This document shows, one piece after another, positions 35,555 to 44,339 of a stretch of 64,000 bases of DNA. The stretch is from an uncultured Bacteroidota bacterium. GTDB lineage: Bacteria; Bacteroidota; Bacteroidia; Chitinophagales; Chitinophagaceae. The first letter of the stretch is position 1. Each line of letters begins with the position of its first letter. The notes under the pieces were generated by a model. It saw nothing but the letters and a program-made list of their open reading frames with translations. It searched no databases and had not been told where the DNA came from. The stretch is taken from assembly GCA_903905065.1 (NCBI GenBank), contig CAIVEW010000024.1, positions 40,287-104,286 of the forward strand, written 5' to 3'. The translations under genes and the position numbers were made by a program.

Positions 35555-37737
35555 TTACCCCTTCACCACCCGCACCATCTCCCGCACTCCATACCCACCG
35601 GTCATTTCTAAAACATAAACTCCAGACGCAAAGCCTTTCATCGAAATTGTATTGCGCCCTTGCTCTAAGATTCCTTGCTGCATAGAAGTTCCGGTAACAT
35701 TTAGCAACCTATAGCTTGTATGCTCCGGCACACCTACAATGTGCAGTTCATCGCTCACCGGATTTGGAAACACCTGCACATTAGACAGTGAAAGCGCAGC
35801 TACGCCCGTAGTGCTCACGACAACGGTATGACAAGCGGCATCACTGCTGCAGCTCGTATGAGCAGTCACGCAGACAGTATAGGTACCAGTTGCGGTATAG
35901 GTATGCAGCGGTGAGGTACCCGTGCCGGTCGCACCATCCCCGAAGTTCCACACTACGCTATCCAAGCCAGCAGTCGTTCCTGTGTAGGTAAAGCCGATTG
36001 TGTGCGTACCCGTATCAGAAAAGGAAGCTGTAGGAGTTACAGAGCAGATTGAAACCGCAACCTCGGTGCAGTGCATATCGTTACCGCATTCCGAATACAC
36101 TGTGACGCACGCCGTATAGTTTCCTGATGCAGTATAGGTATGGATCGGATTTATCATGGTTGTGGTCACAGAGCCATCCCCGAAATTCCAAACCGTGCTA
36201 TCTATGCCTGAGGTTGTGCCTGCATAAGTAAAGCCAATCGTGGCTGAGCCGGTATCGGTATATGATGCCGTAGGCATACTGGTACAACTGCAATCCACGC
36301 CGAATTTCATTACGAAGAAATCTGTATTGCCTCCTACGGTATGATAAGCCGGAATTGTGCCGCCCCAAATGCTATTTGATGCGAAGCCTCCTAAGAATAT
36401 GTTCCCAATTTTATCACAGGCGACCGCAGTGCCTTCATTGTAAAAGCCATCTCCGTAGAGATTTTGCATTGTTTCCAGATAGCCAGCAGAATCAACGACC
36501 ACCAAATACGGAAGCCATCCCATCCCAGAAGGTGTAATAATATTAGTTCCACCTTCGTCAAGAACTTCTCCCGCAAAAGTTCCGACCGCAGCAACTTTAT
36601 TATTTGGTAGTAGGCTAATCGAACTAAGATAATTTACCGACAATGTACTTTCAAAATTCCTAAACCATTCCACATGCCCGTTTGTATCAGTGGTCATAAC
36701 AACAGCCATGTTACCGGAAAAATGGCTGGTTGAAACCGAATCTCCATTAAAGGAAAAAGTAGAGGATTGTGTACCTCCACTGAAATGCAAATGTTTCGTC
36801 TTGTCTAAAACGACTGCGGAAAAACCATTATCATCACCATGCCCTGCAAAATACTGCCACAATCTGTTTCTACTTGCGTCAAACGCGGCGGCATAGAATG
36901 TATCAGTCAAAAAGCCGCCGTAGATATACTGGTTAATTTCCCCATACACATACATCTTGTTAGTCGCAGGGTCTATGACCGCGCCGTATGCTGCCCATTC
37001 AGAATCAATGTCTATTCGGATGCACTTAGTAAAGTTCCTGCGGGGTTATATGTCAAGTCATAGCTTCCATATACGCTTGTTACGCTCGGCATCAGCACCG
37101 CGCCCGATCCGATATATGGAATAAAATGGGCATTGTTTGCACCATCTATGGTCAATGCTCCTCTGATCGTTCCTGTAACATCATAAGAGGCCATTGTATT
37201 ATTGCCTACATACCGAATCCAATTAAAATGTCCGGACGTATCAAATTGCACTAATGCCGCTAAGTCATAAACCGCTCCCGGCAAAGTGGTATCATTGCCA
37301 ATATGCAAAGTGCCGCCAGGCATAATACCTGAAACATATAAATGCCCTAAGCTGTCAGCTGTTATGCCAAGAGCCCAGCTTGGCCCGCCAGAAGATGCAA
37401 TCAGCTTCGCCCAACGCATCTGACCAGAGCAACTATAGCTAGTCAGTAAAATATTTTGTTCAGCGCCGTAAGGTGATGCATGAAAGGTATCAGCGGTTAC
37501 CGGGTCATTGCCTACTTGACTTACCGCATACACATTACCATTAGGGTCGGTACACATGAACTCAACGCTCTCGTTTTCGTACGATGGAAGCGAGCTAAAG
37601 TCAAAAATTGTACCTCCTCCTTTTGCCCATATAAACTGCTGTGCGTTTGATGTCCACGCCAAACAAGATGCAATAAGGCAAATCAAAAAAGTCTTCAAAA
37701 TTCCTTTCATAGCAATCAAATATAGGTTTAAGTGCAC
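35555..37737 (-). pseudogene. Secreted SBBP-like/PKD protein with T9SS sorting domain, interrupted by a frameshift
   Basis: Two reading frames belong to one protein. The first (37737 to 37012; ATG at 37710 likely) has a signal peptide and SBBP-like propeller strands ('GQMRWAKLIASSGG', 'GHFNWIRYVGNNT') and stops at 'NPAGTLLSASE'. The second frame resumes at once with 'RIDIDSEWAAYGAVIDPATN' (near 37020), more propeller strands ('GHVEWFRNFESTLS'), two PKD domains ('WNFGDGSVTTTM', 'WNFGDGATGTGT') and a T9SS type A tail ('VQVFPNPVSDELHI'). A one-base change near 37010-37025 would rejoin them into about 725 residues. It may be a true inactivation, an assembly error, or a phase change; I see no slippery site. 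The downstream part lacks a signal peptide, so as it stands it would not be exported. Confidence 0.8.
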
Positions 37738-38171
37738 TTACTTTATTCATTAAAATAAACGCACGAGCAAAAACATATTGTGTAGCGACGACAAATTTTT
37801 ATTTGCCAAAATATTTAGCAAAAATATTTTTGTCAAAAGAAGTCAACATAGATTTTATCATAACCCACATAAGCAATTCATCTTGGCGCGCATTATATCA
37901 TGTTGTACCTTTGTCTCCGCCGAAGCAGTTTTTCACTGCGAAGGAGGGTGGGGCAGAATTAAGCCTTTCCCGTCCATTCTCTTCCTTAAACTTTGCGCCG
38001 TTTGCCTGCCCGTACTGAGCGGCTAGGTCAGGCGGGCGTTTTCGGAATAAATACGAGCTTTGCGCCCTTTGCGTGAACCAAGAAAATGCGTGAATAACGG
38101 GAAAGAAACAGTAAATCGGTAAATCACGGCTAATCTGAGGTTCAGACAAGTGGGGCACAATGAGGTACGTT

Positions 38172-38189
38172 GGGGCATGAAAATGTCCC
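38172..38189 (+). other. Small hairpin with GNRA-type loop
   Basis: GGGGCAT, GAAA, ATGTCCC can form a seven-pair stem (one G-T pair) closed by a GAAA tetraloop if transcribed on the plus strand. It is followed by TATTGCTATTAG, shared with the inverted repeat at 38359. Confidence 0.4.
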
Positions 38190-38251
38190 ATATTGCTATT
38201 AGTTTTTGGAAGACCCTTAACGGAATCTCACAAACAACCGCCGACTGAAAA

Positions 38252-38271
38252 CCTGCCTACCGGCAGGCAGG
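38252..38271. repeat. CCTGCC/GGCAGG palindrome
   Basis: CCTGCCTACCGGCAGGCAGG is a near-perfect inverted repeat. Related copies stand at 38544-38559, 40980-40994 and 44967-44982, the last three directly at stop codons. Confidence 0.7.
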
Positions 38272-38358
38272 CTGCTGACTGCCATACCCCACATGAGGCT
38301 CAAACGGGACATGGGCTAATACATAAACCACTAGAAATAAATCACTTGCTATTCTAAA

Positions 38359-38403
38359 ATGCCCCATATTGCTTCATTTTTTATTTATCAGCAAATGGGG
38401 CAT
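38359..38403. repeat. Inverted repeat ATGCCCCATATTGCT / AGCAAATGGGGCAT
   Basis: The outer 9-base arms (ATGCCCCAT and ATGGGGCAT) are perfect complements, extended inwards by ATTGCT/AGCAA, with a 16-base AT-rich centre. No T-run follows, so it is not a plain terminator. It could be a dispersed palindrome or the core of a small structured RNA. Confidence 0.55.
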
Positions 38404-38477
38404 CGCCAAAATCGGCTCGGTATAATAAAGAGATGCAAAAGAATTCATCAAAAATCGAATACCTCATTTTAACCAAT

Positions 38478-38518
38478 AAAAAAAGGTTGGGGCACGGCCA
38501 CTCCGCCTACCCCAACCC
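38478..38518 (-). terminator. Rho-independent terminator of pgk
   Basis: On the minus strand GGTTGGGG and CCCCAACC pair and the hairpin is followed by seven T residues. It starts about 42 bases after the pgk stop codon. Confidence 0.8.
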
Positions 38519-38543
38519 ATGTATATGACTTATCACTCACGAC

Positions 38544-38559
38544 CCTGCCGACAGGCAGG
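38544..38559. repeat. CCTGCC/GGCAGG palindrome abutting the pgk stop codon
   Basis: CCTGCCGACAGGCAGG lies immediately next to the TAA of pgk (38560-38562), with no base in between. Confidence 0.7.
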
Positions 38560-39771
38560 TTATGCCTTGATCGCAGCAATCCCCGGAAGCTCTTTCCCTT
38601 CAAAGTACTCCAGCATTGCCCCACCGCCAGTAGACACATAGCTCACTTTATCTGCCAGGTGAAATTTATTCACGGCAGCAACGCTGTCTCCCCCACCCAC
38701 GAGCGAGAACGCACCACGGGCAGTCGCTTCCACCACGGCCTCAGCTATCGCCTTCGTTCCATGCTGGAATTTGTCCATTTCGAACACGCCCATAGGGCCG
38801 TTCCAGAGAATGGTTTTTGATTCGCATATCACCTTTTTAAAGTGTGCTATCGCCATCTGTCCAATATCGAGCCCCATCCATCCGGCAGGTATCTCACTGC
38901 TAACCGCAGAAGATGTATTTGCATCTGCAGCAAATTTATCGGCAATGATACTATCTGTGGGGAGGTGGATACAAACGCCTTTTTCGTCCGCCTTTTTCAG
39001 CAGGTCCAGCGCCATATCCAGCCGGTCGTCTTCGCAAAGGGAGTTGCCTATCTGGCCACCTTCCGCTTTGAAGAACGTATATGCCATGCCACCACCTATG
39101 ATGATGTCGGTAGCTTTATCCAGCAGGTTCTCGATTATCAGTATTTTATCCGACACCTTGGCGCCACCAATAATGGCAGTGAAAGGGCGCTTGCTGTTGT
39201 GCATCACCTCTTCAGCAGCTTTTACCTCACCTTCCATCAGCAAGCCAAACATCTTTTTGTCGCCGGGGAAAAACTGGGCAATAACCGCTGTAGACGCATG
39301 TGCGCGGTGAGCAGTACCAAAGGCGTCGTTCACATATACATCCCCCAGTTTCGATAGCTTTTCTGCAAAATCTTTGTCGCCTTTTTCTTCCTGCTTGTAG
39401 TAGCGCAGGTTCTCCAGCAGCAGCACCTGGCCGGGCTTTAAGTCTTTCGCTTTTTGTGCAGCGCCATCACTGATACAATCGTCGGCAAAATCAACCGGGC
39501 AACCCAGTAAATTCGAAAGATGGGCAACCACAGGCTTCAAAGAAAAATCGGCCAGGGTAAGGTTTGGCTTCTTCTCTATATCCTTCAGCGGACGGCCCCA
39601 GTGGCTCATCAGGACCACACTGCCACCATCAGCAAGCACTTTTTTTATGGTGGGTATTGCGCCGCGTATACGCGTATCATCGGTTATCTCGCCATTCTTA
39701 ATAGGCACATTACAGTCTAAGCGTATCAGCGCTTTCTGGCCCTTGAAATCGTGTGTGGAGAAGTTGGACAT
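38560..39771 (-). CDS. pgk: Phosphoglycerate kinase
   Basis: The 403-residue glycolytic enzyme transfers a phosphoryl group between 1,3-bisphosphoglycerate and ADP. The N-terminal substrate loop '[11 protein letters not shown]', the 'GRP' basic segment in '[10 protein letters not shown]', '[15 protein letters not shown]', '[11 protein letters not shown]', and the nucleotide-binding 'GGAKVSDKI' and '[15 protein letters not shown]' are all present, ending with '[18 protein letters not shown]'. Length is normal. It follows gapA on the same strand, but a strong terminator separates them. A 7-base array begins seven bases upstream of its ATG. Confidence 0.97.
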   Translation of the reverse strand: MSNFSTHDFKGQKALIRLDCNVPIKNGEITDDTRIRGAIPTIKKVLADGGSVVLMSHWGRPLKDIEKKPNLTLADFSLKPVVAHLSNLLGCPVDFADDCISDGAAQKAKDLKPGQVLLLENLRYYKQEEKGDKDFAEKLSKLGDVYVNDAFGTAHRAHASTAVIAQFFPGDKKMFGLLMEGEVKAAEEVMHNSKRPFTAIIGGAKVSDKILIIENLLDKATDIIIGGGMAYTFFKAEGGQIGNSLCEDDRLDMALDLLKKADEKGVCIHLPTDSIIADKFAADANTSSAVSSEIPAGWMGLDIGQMAIAHFKKVICESKTILWNGPMGVFEMDKFQHGTKAIAEAVVEATARGAFSLVGGGDSVAAVNKFHLADKVSYVSTGGGAMLEYFEGKELPGIAAIKA

Positions 39772-39777
39772 ATATTG

Positions 39778-39812
39778 AAAGTCAAAAGTTAAAAGTAAAA
39801 AGCTAAAAGTGA
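39778..39812. repeat. 7-base-period array before pgk
   Basis: Five in-phase units, AAAGTCA, AAAGTTA, AAAGTAA, AAAGCTA, AAAGTGA, begin seven bases before the pgk ATG. Read on the minus strand they give TNACTTT words, the same kind as in the holB array. Confidence 0.8.
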
Positions 39813-39851
39813 GCGTGTTAACTACACAGAAGTTTTCGGGGTAAAAATAAT

Positions 39852-39879
39852 AAAACCCGCATGAAACAATGCGGGTTTT
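39852..39879 (-). terminator. Rho-independent terminator of gapA
   Basis: AAAACCCGCAT and ATGCGGGTTTT pair over 11 bases with a 6-base loop, with T-rich flanks on both strands. It lies 20 bases after the gapA stop codon. Confidence 0.85.
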
Positions 39880-39898
39880 ATTTAAAGATCATTTCAAA

Positions 39899-40912
39899 TT
39901 ACTTGCTGATCAAACCAGCGAAATAATGTACGGTGCGTACAAGCTGGCTCACATAGCTCATTTCGTTGTCGTACCAGCTTACGGTTTTCACCAGTTGGCT
40001 GTCGCCTACAGTGATCACACGGGTCTGTGTAGCATCAAATAATGAGCCGAAGCGGATACCAATGATATCGCTGCTTACAATTTCATCTTCGTTGTAGCCA
40101 TAGCTTTCGTTTGCCGCGGCCTTCATGGCAGCATTTACTTCCTCGATGGTTGTTTTCTTTCCAAGCACGGTTACCAGCTCAGTAAGCGAACCAGTGACAG
40201 TGGGCACACGCTGTGCACCGCCATCCAGCTTGCCCTTCAGCTCAGGAATAACAAGGCCTATAGCCTTTGCAGCGCCTGTGGTGTTAGGAACAATATTTTC
40301 GGCAGCAGCACGTGCGCGGCGAAGGTCGCCCTTGGCATGCGGTGCATCTTGTGTGTTCTGGTCGCTGGTGTAGGCATGCACTGTGGTCATGAGGCCGGTA
40401 ACAATACCATAAGTATCGTTGAGCACTTTGGCCATAGGCGCCAGGCAGTTGGTAGTACATGAAGCGCAGCTGATAACTGTTTCGCTGCCATCGAGTATAC
40501 TGTGGTTTACATTGAAAACAATCGTCTTCATTTCGCCTGTAGCAGGAGCAGAAATAACTACACGCTTAGCGCCTGCTTTTATGTGGCCTTCTGCTTTTTC
40601 CTTATCCGTGAAGAAGCCGGTACACTCCAGCACAACATCCACATTATGAGCTGCCCATGGTATCTGCGCAGGGTCCTTTTGTGCGTATATCTTTATCTCC
40701 TTTCCGTTCACAATAATAGATCCGTCGGTATGCGTTACTTCCTGTCCGAAACGGCCTTGTGCAGTGTCATACTTCAGCAGGTGGGCCAGTACGTTTGGCT
40801 TTGTCAGGTCATTGATCGCTACTACTTCTATGCCTTCCATATTGTATATCTGACGGAAAGCTAAGCGGCCTATTCGGCCAAAACCATTGATGGCAACTTT
40901 TACTGTACTCAT
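39899..40912 (-). CDS. gapA: Glyceraldehyde-3-phosphate dehydrogenase, type I
   Basis: The 337-residue enzyme has the NAD-binding start '[18 protein letters not shown]', the catalytic cysteine in '[18 protein letters not shown]', the conserved '[20 protein letters not shown]' and '[22 protein letters not shown]', and the C-terminal '[14 protein letters not shown]'. It oxidises glyceraldehyde 3-phosphate to 1,3-bisphosphoglycerate, the substrate of pgk encoded just downstream. A TACCTTTG box lies 38 bases before the start codon. Confidence 0.97.
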   Translation of the reverse strand: MSTVKVAINGFGRIGRLAFRQIYNMEGIEVVAINDLTKPNVLAHLLKYDTAQGRFGQEVTHTDGSIIVNGKEIKIYAQKDPAQIPWAAHNVDVVLECTGFFTDKEKAEGHIKAGAKRVVISAPATGEMKTIVFNVNHSILDGSETVISCASCTTNCLAPMAKVLNDTYGIVTGLMTTVHAYTSDQNTQDAPHAKGDLRRARAAAENIVPNTTGAAKAIGLVIPELKGKLDGGAQRVPTVTGSLTELVTVLGKKTTIEEVNAAMKAAANESYGYNEDEIVSSDIIGIRFGSLFDATQTRVITVGDSQLVKTVSWYDNEMSYVSQLVRTVHYFAGLISK

Positions 40913-40949
40913 TTTGTGGAATTGTAATTTTTTTGGTTTAAAAACGTGG

Positions 40950-40957
40950 CAAAGGTA
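40950..40957 (-). promoter_or_regulatory. -7 box (TACCTTTG) of gapA
   Basis: On the minus strand TACCTTTG matches TAnnTTTG. No good TTTG stands at -33; the -33 place is occupied by the 7-base array at 40966-40979. Confidence 0.6.
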
Positions 40958-40965
40958 AGTTTTTT

Positions 40966-40994
40966 AGTCATAAGTAGTAACCTGCCTGCCGGTT
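40966..40994. repeat. Composite of 7-base array and CCTGCC palindrome between mltG and gapA
   Basis: Two 7-base units (AGTCATA, AGTAGTA) are directly followed by ACCTGCCTGCCGGTT, which touches the mltG stop codon. The same composite, in the opposite orientation, is at 44967-45003. Confidence 0.7.
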
Positions 40995-42030
40995 AATGAA
41001 TACCCTTTGCATTCAGCGCCTGCTGGTAGGCATGGGCGTTCTTCAGTTGCTCATCGTAGGTGGAAGCAAAATTGGAATAACCGCTAAAATCTTCCTTGGC
41101 GCAGAAGTACAGATACGTGGTTTTCGGCGCTTTCAGTACGGCTTCTATCGAGCTCGTTGACGGCGTACATATGGGGCCGGGTGGCAGGCCTTCGTATCGA
41201 TAAGTATTGTAGGGCGAGGCGTTCTGGAGCATGTCCCCCGCTATCCTGCGGATGGTAAAATCTCCCACAGCAAATTTCACAGTCGGATCTGCCTGCAGTT
41301 TCATGCCTTTGCGCAGCCGGTTGATATAAACGCTGGCTATTTTGGGTTTATCATCGTTCAAGTTCGTTTCCTCATCCACAATAGAGGCAATGGTAACTAC
41401 CTGTGCAGGAGTGAAGCCCTCATTATGCGCCTCATCTTTGTGCGTCGCGTTCCAAAAATGAGTGTAGTTCTCGGCAATTTTTTTGAAGGCTTTGTCGGCA
41501 GAGGTATTCCAGTGAAAAAAGTAGGTGTCCTGCATCACTGCGGCCATTACGGTATTTGTGTCCAACCCATAATGGGACAGGTAGTCTTTGTCGCTCATTA
41601 GCTGCTGCAGTGCGTTGGAATCGGCCTCAAGGTTGGTAGAAAGCAGGGTGACAAAGTCTTTTTTGGTACGTAACTTATTGATCACCAGCGTTACCTGCGT
41701 TTGCCTGCCAGACCTTAATAGCCTGATGATCTCAAAATTGCTCATACCATCCTTGATGTGGTATTTGCCAGGATGTATATGTGCCGGAAGTTTTACCCAG
41801 CCAGCCAAAATATCAAAGCTGCTTATATCGCTTATAAAGCCGCCGTCCTGCAAAGCAGTTTTCAGCTGGTCATAATTTGAGCCTGTATGTATGTACAAAA
41901 ATTCTCCCTGTTTGAAAGTACCCGTGTTAGGCCCCAGGACTTTAGCGCCGGCAAACACCAGCACGCAGGCCGTGATAACCAGTATTATAAGCCCCGCGCG
42001 TGACTTCTTTTTCTTCTTTACTGCCGACAT
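40993..42030 (-). CDS. mltG: Endolytic transglycosylase MltG
   Basis: The 345-residue inner membrane enzyme has a lysine-rich N terminus, one membrane helix (about 13-32), a LysM-like domain and a YceG catalytic domain with 'IASIVDEETNLNDDKPKIASVYINRLRKGMKLQADPTVKFA' type sequence. MltG cuts nascent peptidoglycan glycan strands and sets their length. The catalytic-site motif in the family is usually VEKET or VEEET; here it is VDEET. The ATG at 42030 is preferred over the TTG four codons upstream. The stop codon TAA is followed at once by CCGGCAGGCAGG. Confidence 0.92.
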   Translation of the reverse strand: MSAVKKKKKSRAGLIILVITACVLVFAGAKVLGPNTGTFKQGEFLYIHTGSNYDQLKTALQDGGFISDISSFDILAGWVKLPAHIHPGKYHIKDGMSNFEIIRLLRSGRQTQVTLVINKLRTKKDFVTLLSTNLEADSNALQQLMSDKDYLSHYGLDTNTVMAAVMQDTYFFHWNTSADKAFKKIAENYTHFWNATHKDEAHNEGFTPAQVVTIASIVDEETNLNDDKPKIASVYINRLRKGMKLQADPTVKFAVGDFTIRRIAGDMLQNASPYNTYRYEGLPPGPICTPSTSSIEAVLKAPKTTYLYFCAKEDFSGYSNFASTYDEQLKNAHAYQQALNAKGIH

Positions 42031-42188
42031 AATACAAGGCAAGATAAGCTGAAAAGTTGATAGAAATTACGGAGCATCCTTTTGAAGAGCGATGTTAAAC
42101 CAATATTAAAATGCCTTTTGTGAATCCGTACTTTAAACCATGGCACGACATTTTACTCTAATTTTTATCACCAAAAAATGAAAATGCT

Positions 42189-42485
42189 ATGCAAAACATT
42201 AAGAAAGCACTGTTAATGCTGGCCATTGCGCTTACAACGGGTGCATACTGCAGTAATGCCCAGATAATAGTGGGTGTAAGGCCAGAAAGGCCACACGTAG
42301 TGCGTGTAGAAGCGCCAAGTCCCCGTCATGTATGGATCGATGAGGAATGGGAACCACGTGGTGGCGCCTATGTATTTGTGGGCGGCCACTGGGCTGAGCC
42401 GCCGCATCCACGTGCCGCATGGGTGCCGGGCCACTGGGTACAAAAACCACGTGGCTGGGTATGGAAACCCGGGCATTGGCGTTAG
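42189..42485 (+). CDS. YXWGXW-repeat small secreted protein
   Basis: The 98-residue product has a signal peptide (1-24, 'YCSNAQ'). The mature part is rich in Trp, His and Pro with repeated units 'GGHWAEPP', 'PGHWVQKPRG' and 'KPGHWR' typical of YXWGXW (BcpO-type) proteins. Their role is unknown; they are common in secreted form in Proteobacteria and Bacteroidota. It is a single gene ahead of the converging tRNA-Phe terminator. Confidence 0.85.
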   Translation: MQNIKKALLMLAIALTTGAYCSNAQIIVGVRPERPHVVRVEAPSPRHVWIDEEWEPRGGAYVFVGGHWAEPPHPRAAWVPGHWVQKPRGWVWKPGHWR

Positions 42486-42519
42486 ATCGGGGACAAACCC
42501 CCGGAAGAACTACAAACAA

Positions 42520-42553
42520 AAGAGCCTTTCAGTTTTTACGCTGAAAGGCTCTT
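42520..42553 (-). terminator. Hairpin terminator downstream of tRNA-Phe
   Basis: AAGAGCCTTTCAG and CTGAAAGGCTCTT pair over 13 bases. On the minus strand TTTGTTTG follows, as for a terminator of the tRNA transcript. It may also serve the converging YXWGXW gene. Confidence 0.75.
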
Positions 42554-42560
42554 ATTGTGG

Positions 42561-42633
42561 TGGTGTGGGCCGGGATCGAACCGGCGACACAAGGATTTTC
42601 AGTCCTTTGCTCTACCGACTGAGCTACCGCACC
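42561..42633 (-). tRNA. tRNA-Phe (anticodon GAA)
   Basis: The 73-base minus-strand sequence folds into a cloverleaf: D arm GCTC/GAGC, anticodon stem AAGGA/TCCTT with loop CTGAAAA (anticodon GAA), T arm GCCGG/CCGGC with loop TTCGATC and discriminator A. CCA is not encoded. The acceptor stem GGTGCGG/CCACACC has one C-A mismatch at the fifth pair. Confidence 0.95.
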
Positions 42634-42729
42634 ATCGGTTTTGGGAGTGCAAAAATAGGATTAATCCGCGATTAACCAAAAAAGCCTTTGGTTATTTCTG
42701 GATTATTCCGGCTATTTTTGGTTGACCCA

Positions 42730-43365
42730 ATGAAGAAAAATATACCTCATATCATACGCCTATTCAGCGCATTTGTCGTTTTGTTTACTTCGGTCAATTC
42801 TTCCGGCCAAAACCTTGATATAAATATCCTGCGGAATATTAACAGTGGCCGCAGCGCATCGGGAGACAAAGTGATGACCGGTTTTACAAATTCTGTTTAC
42901 CCCGCTTCCGTTGCGCTACCTATTGCAGAACTGATCGTCGGCTATGCTCGGCACGACAAACAAACAGTAGCATATGGCTGGCAAACCGTTGCCGGACTGG
43001 GGATAAATGCCATTGTAACATTTGGGCTAAAAGATGCAATAAGCCGCCCACGCCCGTACATTACTTATCCGGATATCCGGCCATACCAGCATCTCACAGA
43101 TGCTTCATTTCCATCCGGCCACACTTCATTTTCTTTTTGTTCTGCCGCATCGGTCAGCCTTTGCTACCCCAGATGGTATGTGATCCTGCCCTCCTATTTA
43201 TGGGCCGCCTCGGTTGGCTATTCCCGAATGTACCTGGGCATGCACTATCCTACGGATGTGCTCGCAGGAGCTGTGGTGGGCACAGGATCTGCGTGGCTCG
43301 CTTATAAAGGCAATAAATGGCTGTGGAAAAGGAAAAACAAACGGGCGACAATACAGCGGGAATAG
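42730..43365 (+). CDS. PAP2 superfamily membrane phosphatase
   Basis: The 211-residue protein carries the three PAP2 motifs: 'KDAISRPRP' (near residue 100), 'PSGHTSFSF' (128-136) and 'SRMYLGMHYPTDVLAG' (165-180), whose histidines and arginine form the catalytic site. A signal-like helix stands at the N terminus and further hydrophobic helices surround the motifs. The family dephosphorylates lipid phosphates such as phosphatidate or undecaprenyl diphosphate; which one cannot be told. The start is ATG at 42730, since the frame upstream holds only a less likely GTG. It converges with the GT2 gene at a 3-base gap. Confidence 0.9.
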   Translation: MKKNIPHIIRLFSAFVVLFTSVNSSGQNLDINILRNINSGRSASGDKVMTGFTNSVYPASVALPIAELIVGYARHDKQTVAYGWQTVAGLGINAIVTFGLKDAISRPRPYITYPDIRPYQHLTDASFPSGHTSFSFCSAASVSLCYPRWYVILPSYLWAASVGYSRMYLGMHYPTDVLAGAVVGTGSAWLAYKGNKWLWKRKNKRATIQRE

Positions 43366-43368
43366 CGG

Positions 43369-44196
43369 CTACATTATTTTTCTCTTCACCCACGCGCGAA
43401 AAGTTTCCCACGGCAAATCGCCTGGATCTTGCAATGCGCCGGTGTAGGGCGTACCGCGACGAATATAATATTTACTGAAAGCAGACTGGTTGATGCCCCA
43501 CTTCATCAGGAATTGCTTGCGACCGTTGTTCTTCTTTATCCGGAGTGTAGACTTTGATTGAAAATGATAAACCCTGCTCTTCCCAAGGCCTTTGAAAACA
43601 CGGCACCCTGTATACCACATCTTCATCGCAAAATCATCATCGCTGCTCACGCCAGGGCTTAACTCTATACTGTAGCCACCGGTGATAAGCCAGTATTTAC
43701 GGTGCACTATTGTAGGCGGCCAGGTTGCGCCGGTCCAGTCTGGTTTATCTATAGTGTTACACTCCTTCAACAGAAGGCTTTCGTTGAATGTCTCAACAGT
43801 TTTACCGTAATCCCTAACAATGACACATGGATTATGATGGTCTGTTGGTTCTATCATGGTACTCGAGAACATGAAATTGTCCGTATCGAGCATTTTTATT
43901 TCATCGGCTATGCACGTATCCCAGCCGGGACATACGTACATATCGTCGTTCATATACACTATATAGTCCTGTGTCGCAAGCCCCCCTGCCTCGTTCACTG
44001 CTTTGCAGATGCCCGCATTTTCTTTAGTATGTGAAAAATCAAGTGCCTGGTCTTTTGCCCATTGCAAAGTTCCATCGCTGCCATCATTGATGTGCAATAT
44101 CACCTGGTGGCTGAATGCCGAGTTTCTCCGGATACTATCCACGCATAGTTTCACGAAAGCAAGATTGTTCCAGGTAGGTATAATGATCGAGAACAT
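43369..44196 (-). CDS. Glycosyltransferase family 2 protein
   Basis: The 275-residue protein has the GT-A fold start 'FSIIIPTWNNLAFVKLCVDSIRRNS', 'HINDGSDGTLQWAKDQ' and the metal-binding 'YMNDDMYVCPGW', which gives the DxD-type residues. The sugar and acceptor are not identifiable. The ATG at 44196 is chosen because the family N-terminal strand begins there, not at the frame's earlier start at 44277. It has no other glycan-synthesis gene near. Confidence 0.85.
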   Translation of the reverse strand: MFSIIIPTWNNLAFVKLCVDSIRRNSAFSHQVILHINDGSDGTLQWAKDQALDFSHTKENAGICKAVNEAGGLATQDYIVYMNDDMYVCPGWDTCIADEIKMLDTDNFMFSSTMIEPTDHHNPCVIVRDYGKTVETFNESLLLKECNTIDKPDWTGATWPPTIVHRKYWLITGGYSIELSPGVSSDDDFAMKMWYTGCRVFKGLGKSRVYHFQSKSTLRIKKNNGRKQFLMKWGINQSAFSKYYIRRGTPYTGALQDPGDLPWETFRAWVKRKIM

Positions 44197-44339
44197 TAAA
44201 TCGGAAATTTTTAACCGGCATGTCGTAAAGCCCGGGGCGCAAAAGTAAGAAACTTGGGCACGATTTTTCAATAGCATGGCCGCCCGCTTCTTCGAACATA
44301 ACTAAAGAACCTTATCTTTAGAGCAGTAAACTACCAGCC

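Larger units (their letters stand above)
37738..38559. other. 822-base gene-free region with hairpins, palindromes and short arrays
   Basis: No convincing coding sequence. From left to right it holds AT-rich sequence, an imperfect hairpin with GCCTGCCCG...CAGGCGGGC arms (38003-38037), a CTTTGCG pair (38058-38075), a 7-base-stem hairpin with GAAA loop (38172-38189), a CCTGCC palindrome (38252-38271), an inverted repeat (38359-38403), and the pgk terminator (38478-38518). The words ATGTCCCATATTGCT and ATGCCCCATATTGCT recur 176 bases apart. Confidence 0.6.

Noticed and set aside
37010..37025. Programmed frameshift at the split T9SS gene
   Set aside because: No slippery heptamer, stop-codon context or downstream structure of known programmed frameshifts is seen; a simple one-base deletion or assembly error is simpler.
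37898..38191. 97-codon minus-strand reading frame in the 822-base gap
   Set aside because: It has no recognisable domain, runs across a hairpin and repeat words, and its composition is unlike its neighbours; a chance frame is more likely.
39778..39812. Short arrays considered as a CRISPR remnant
   Set aside because: Units are 7-8 bases without spacers, and there are no cas genes in the window.
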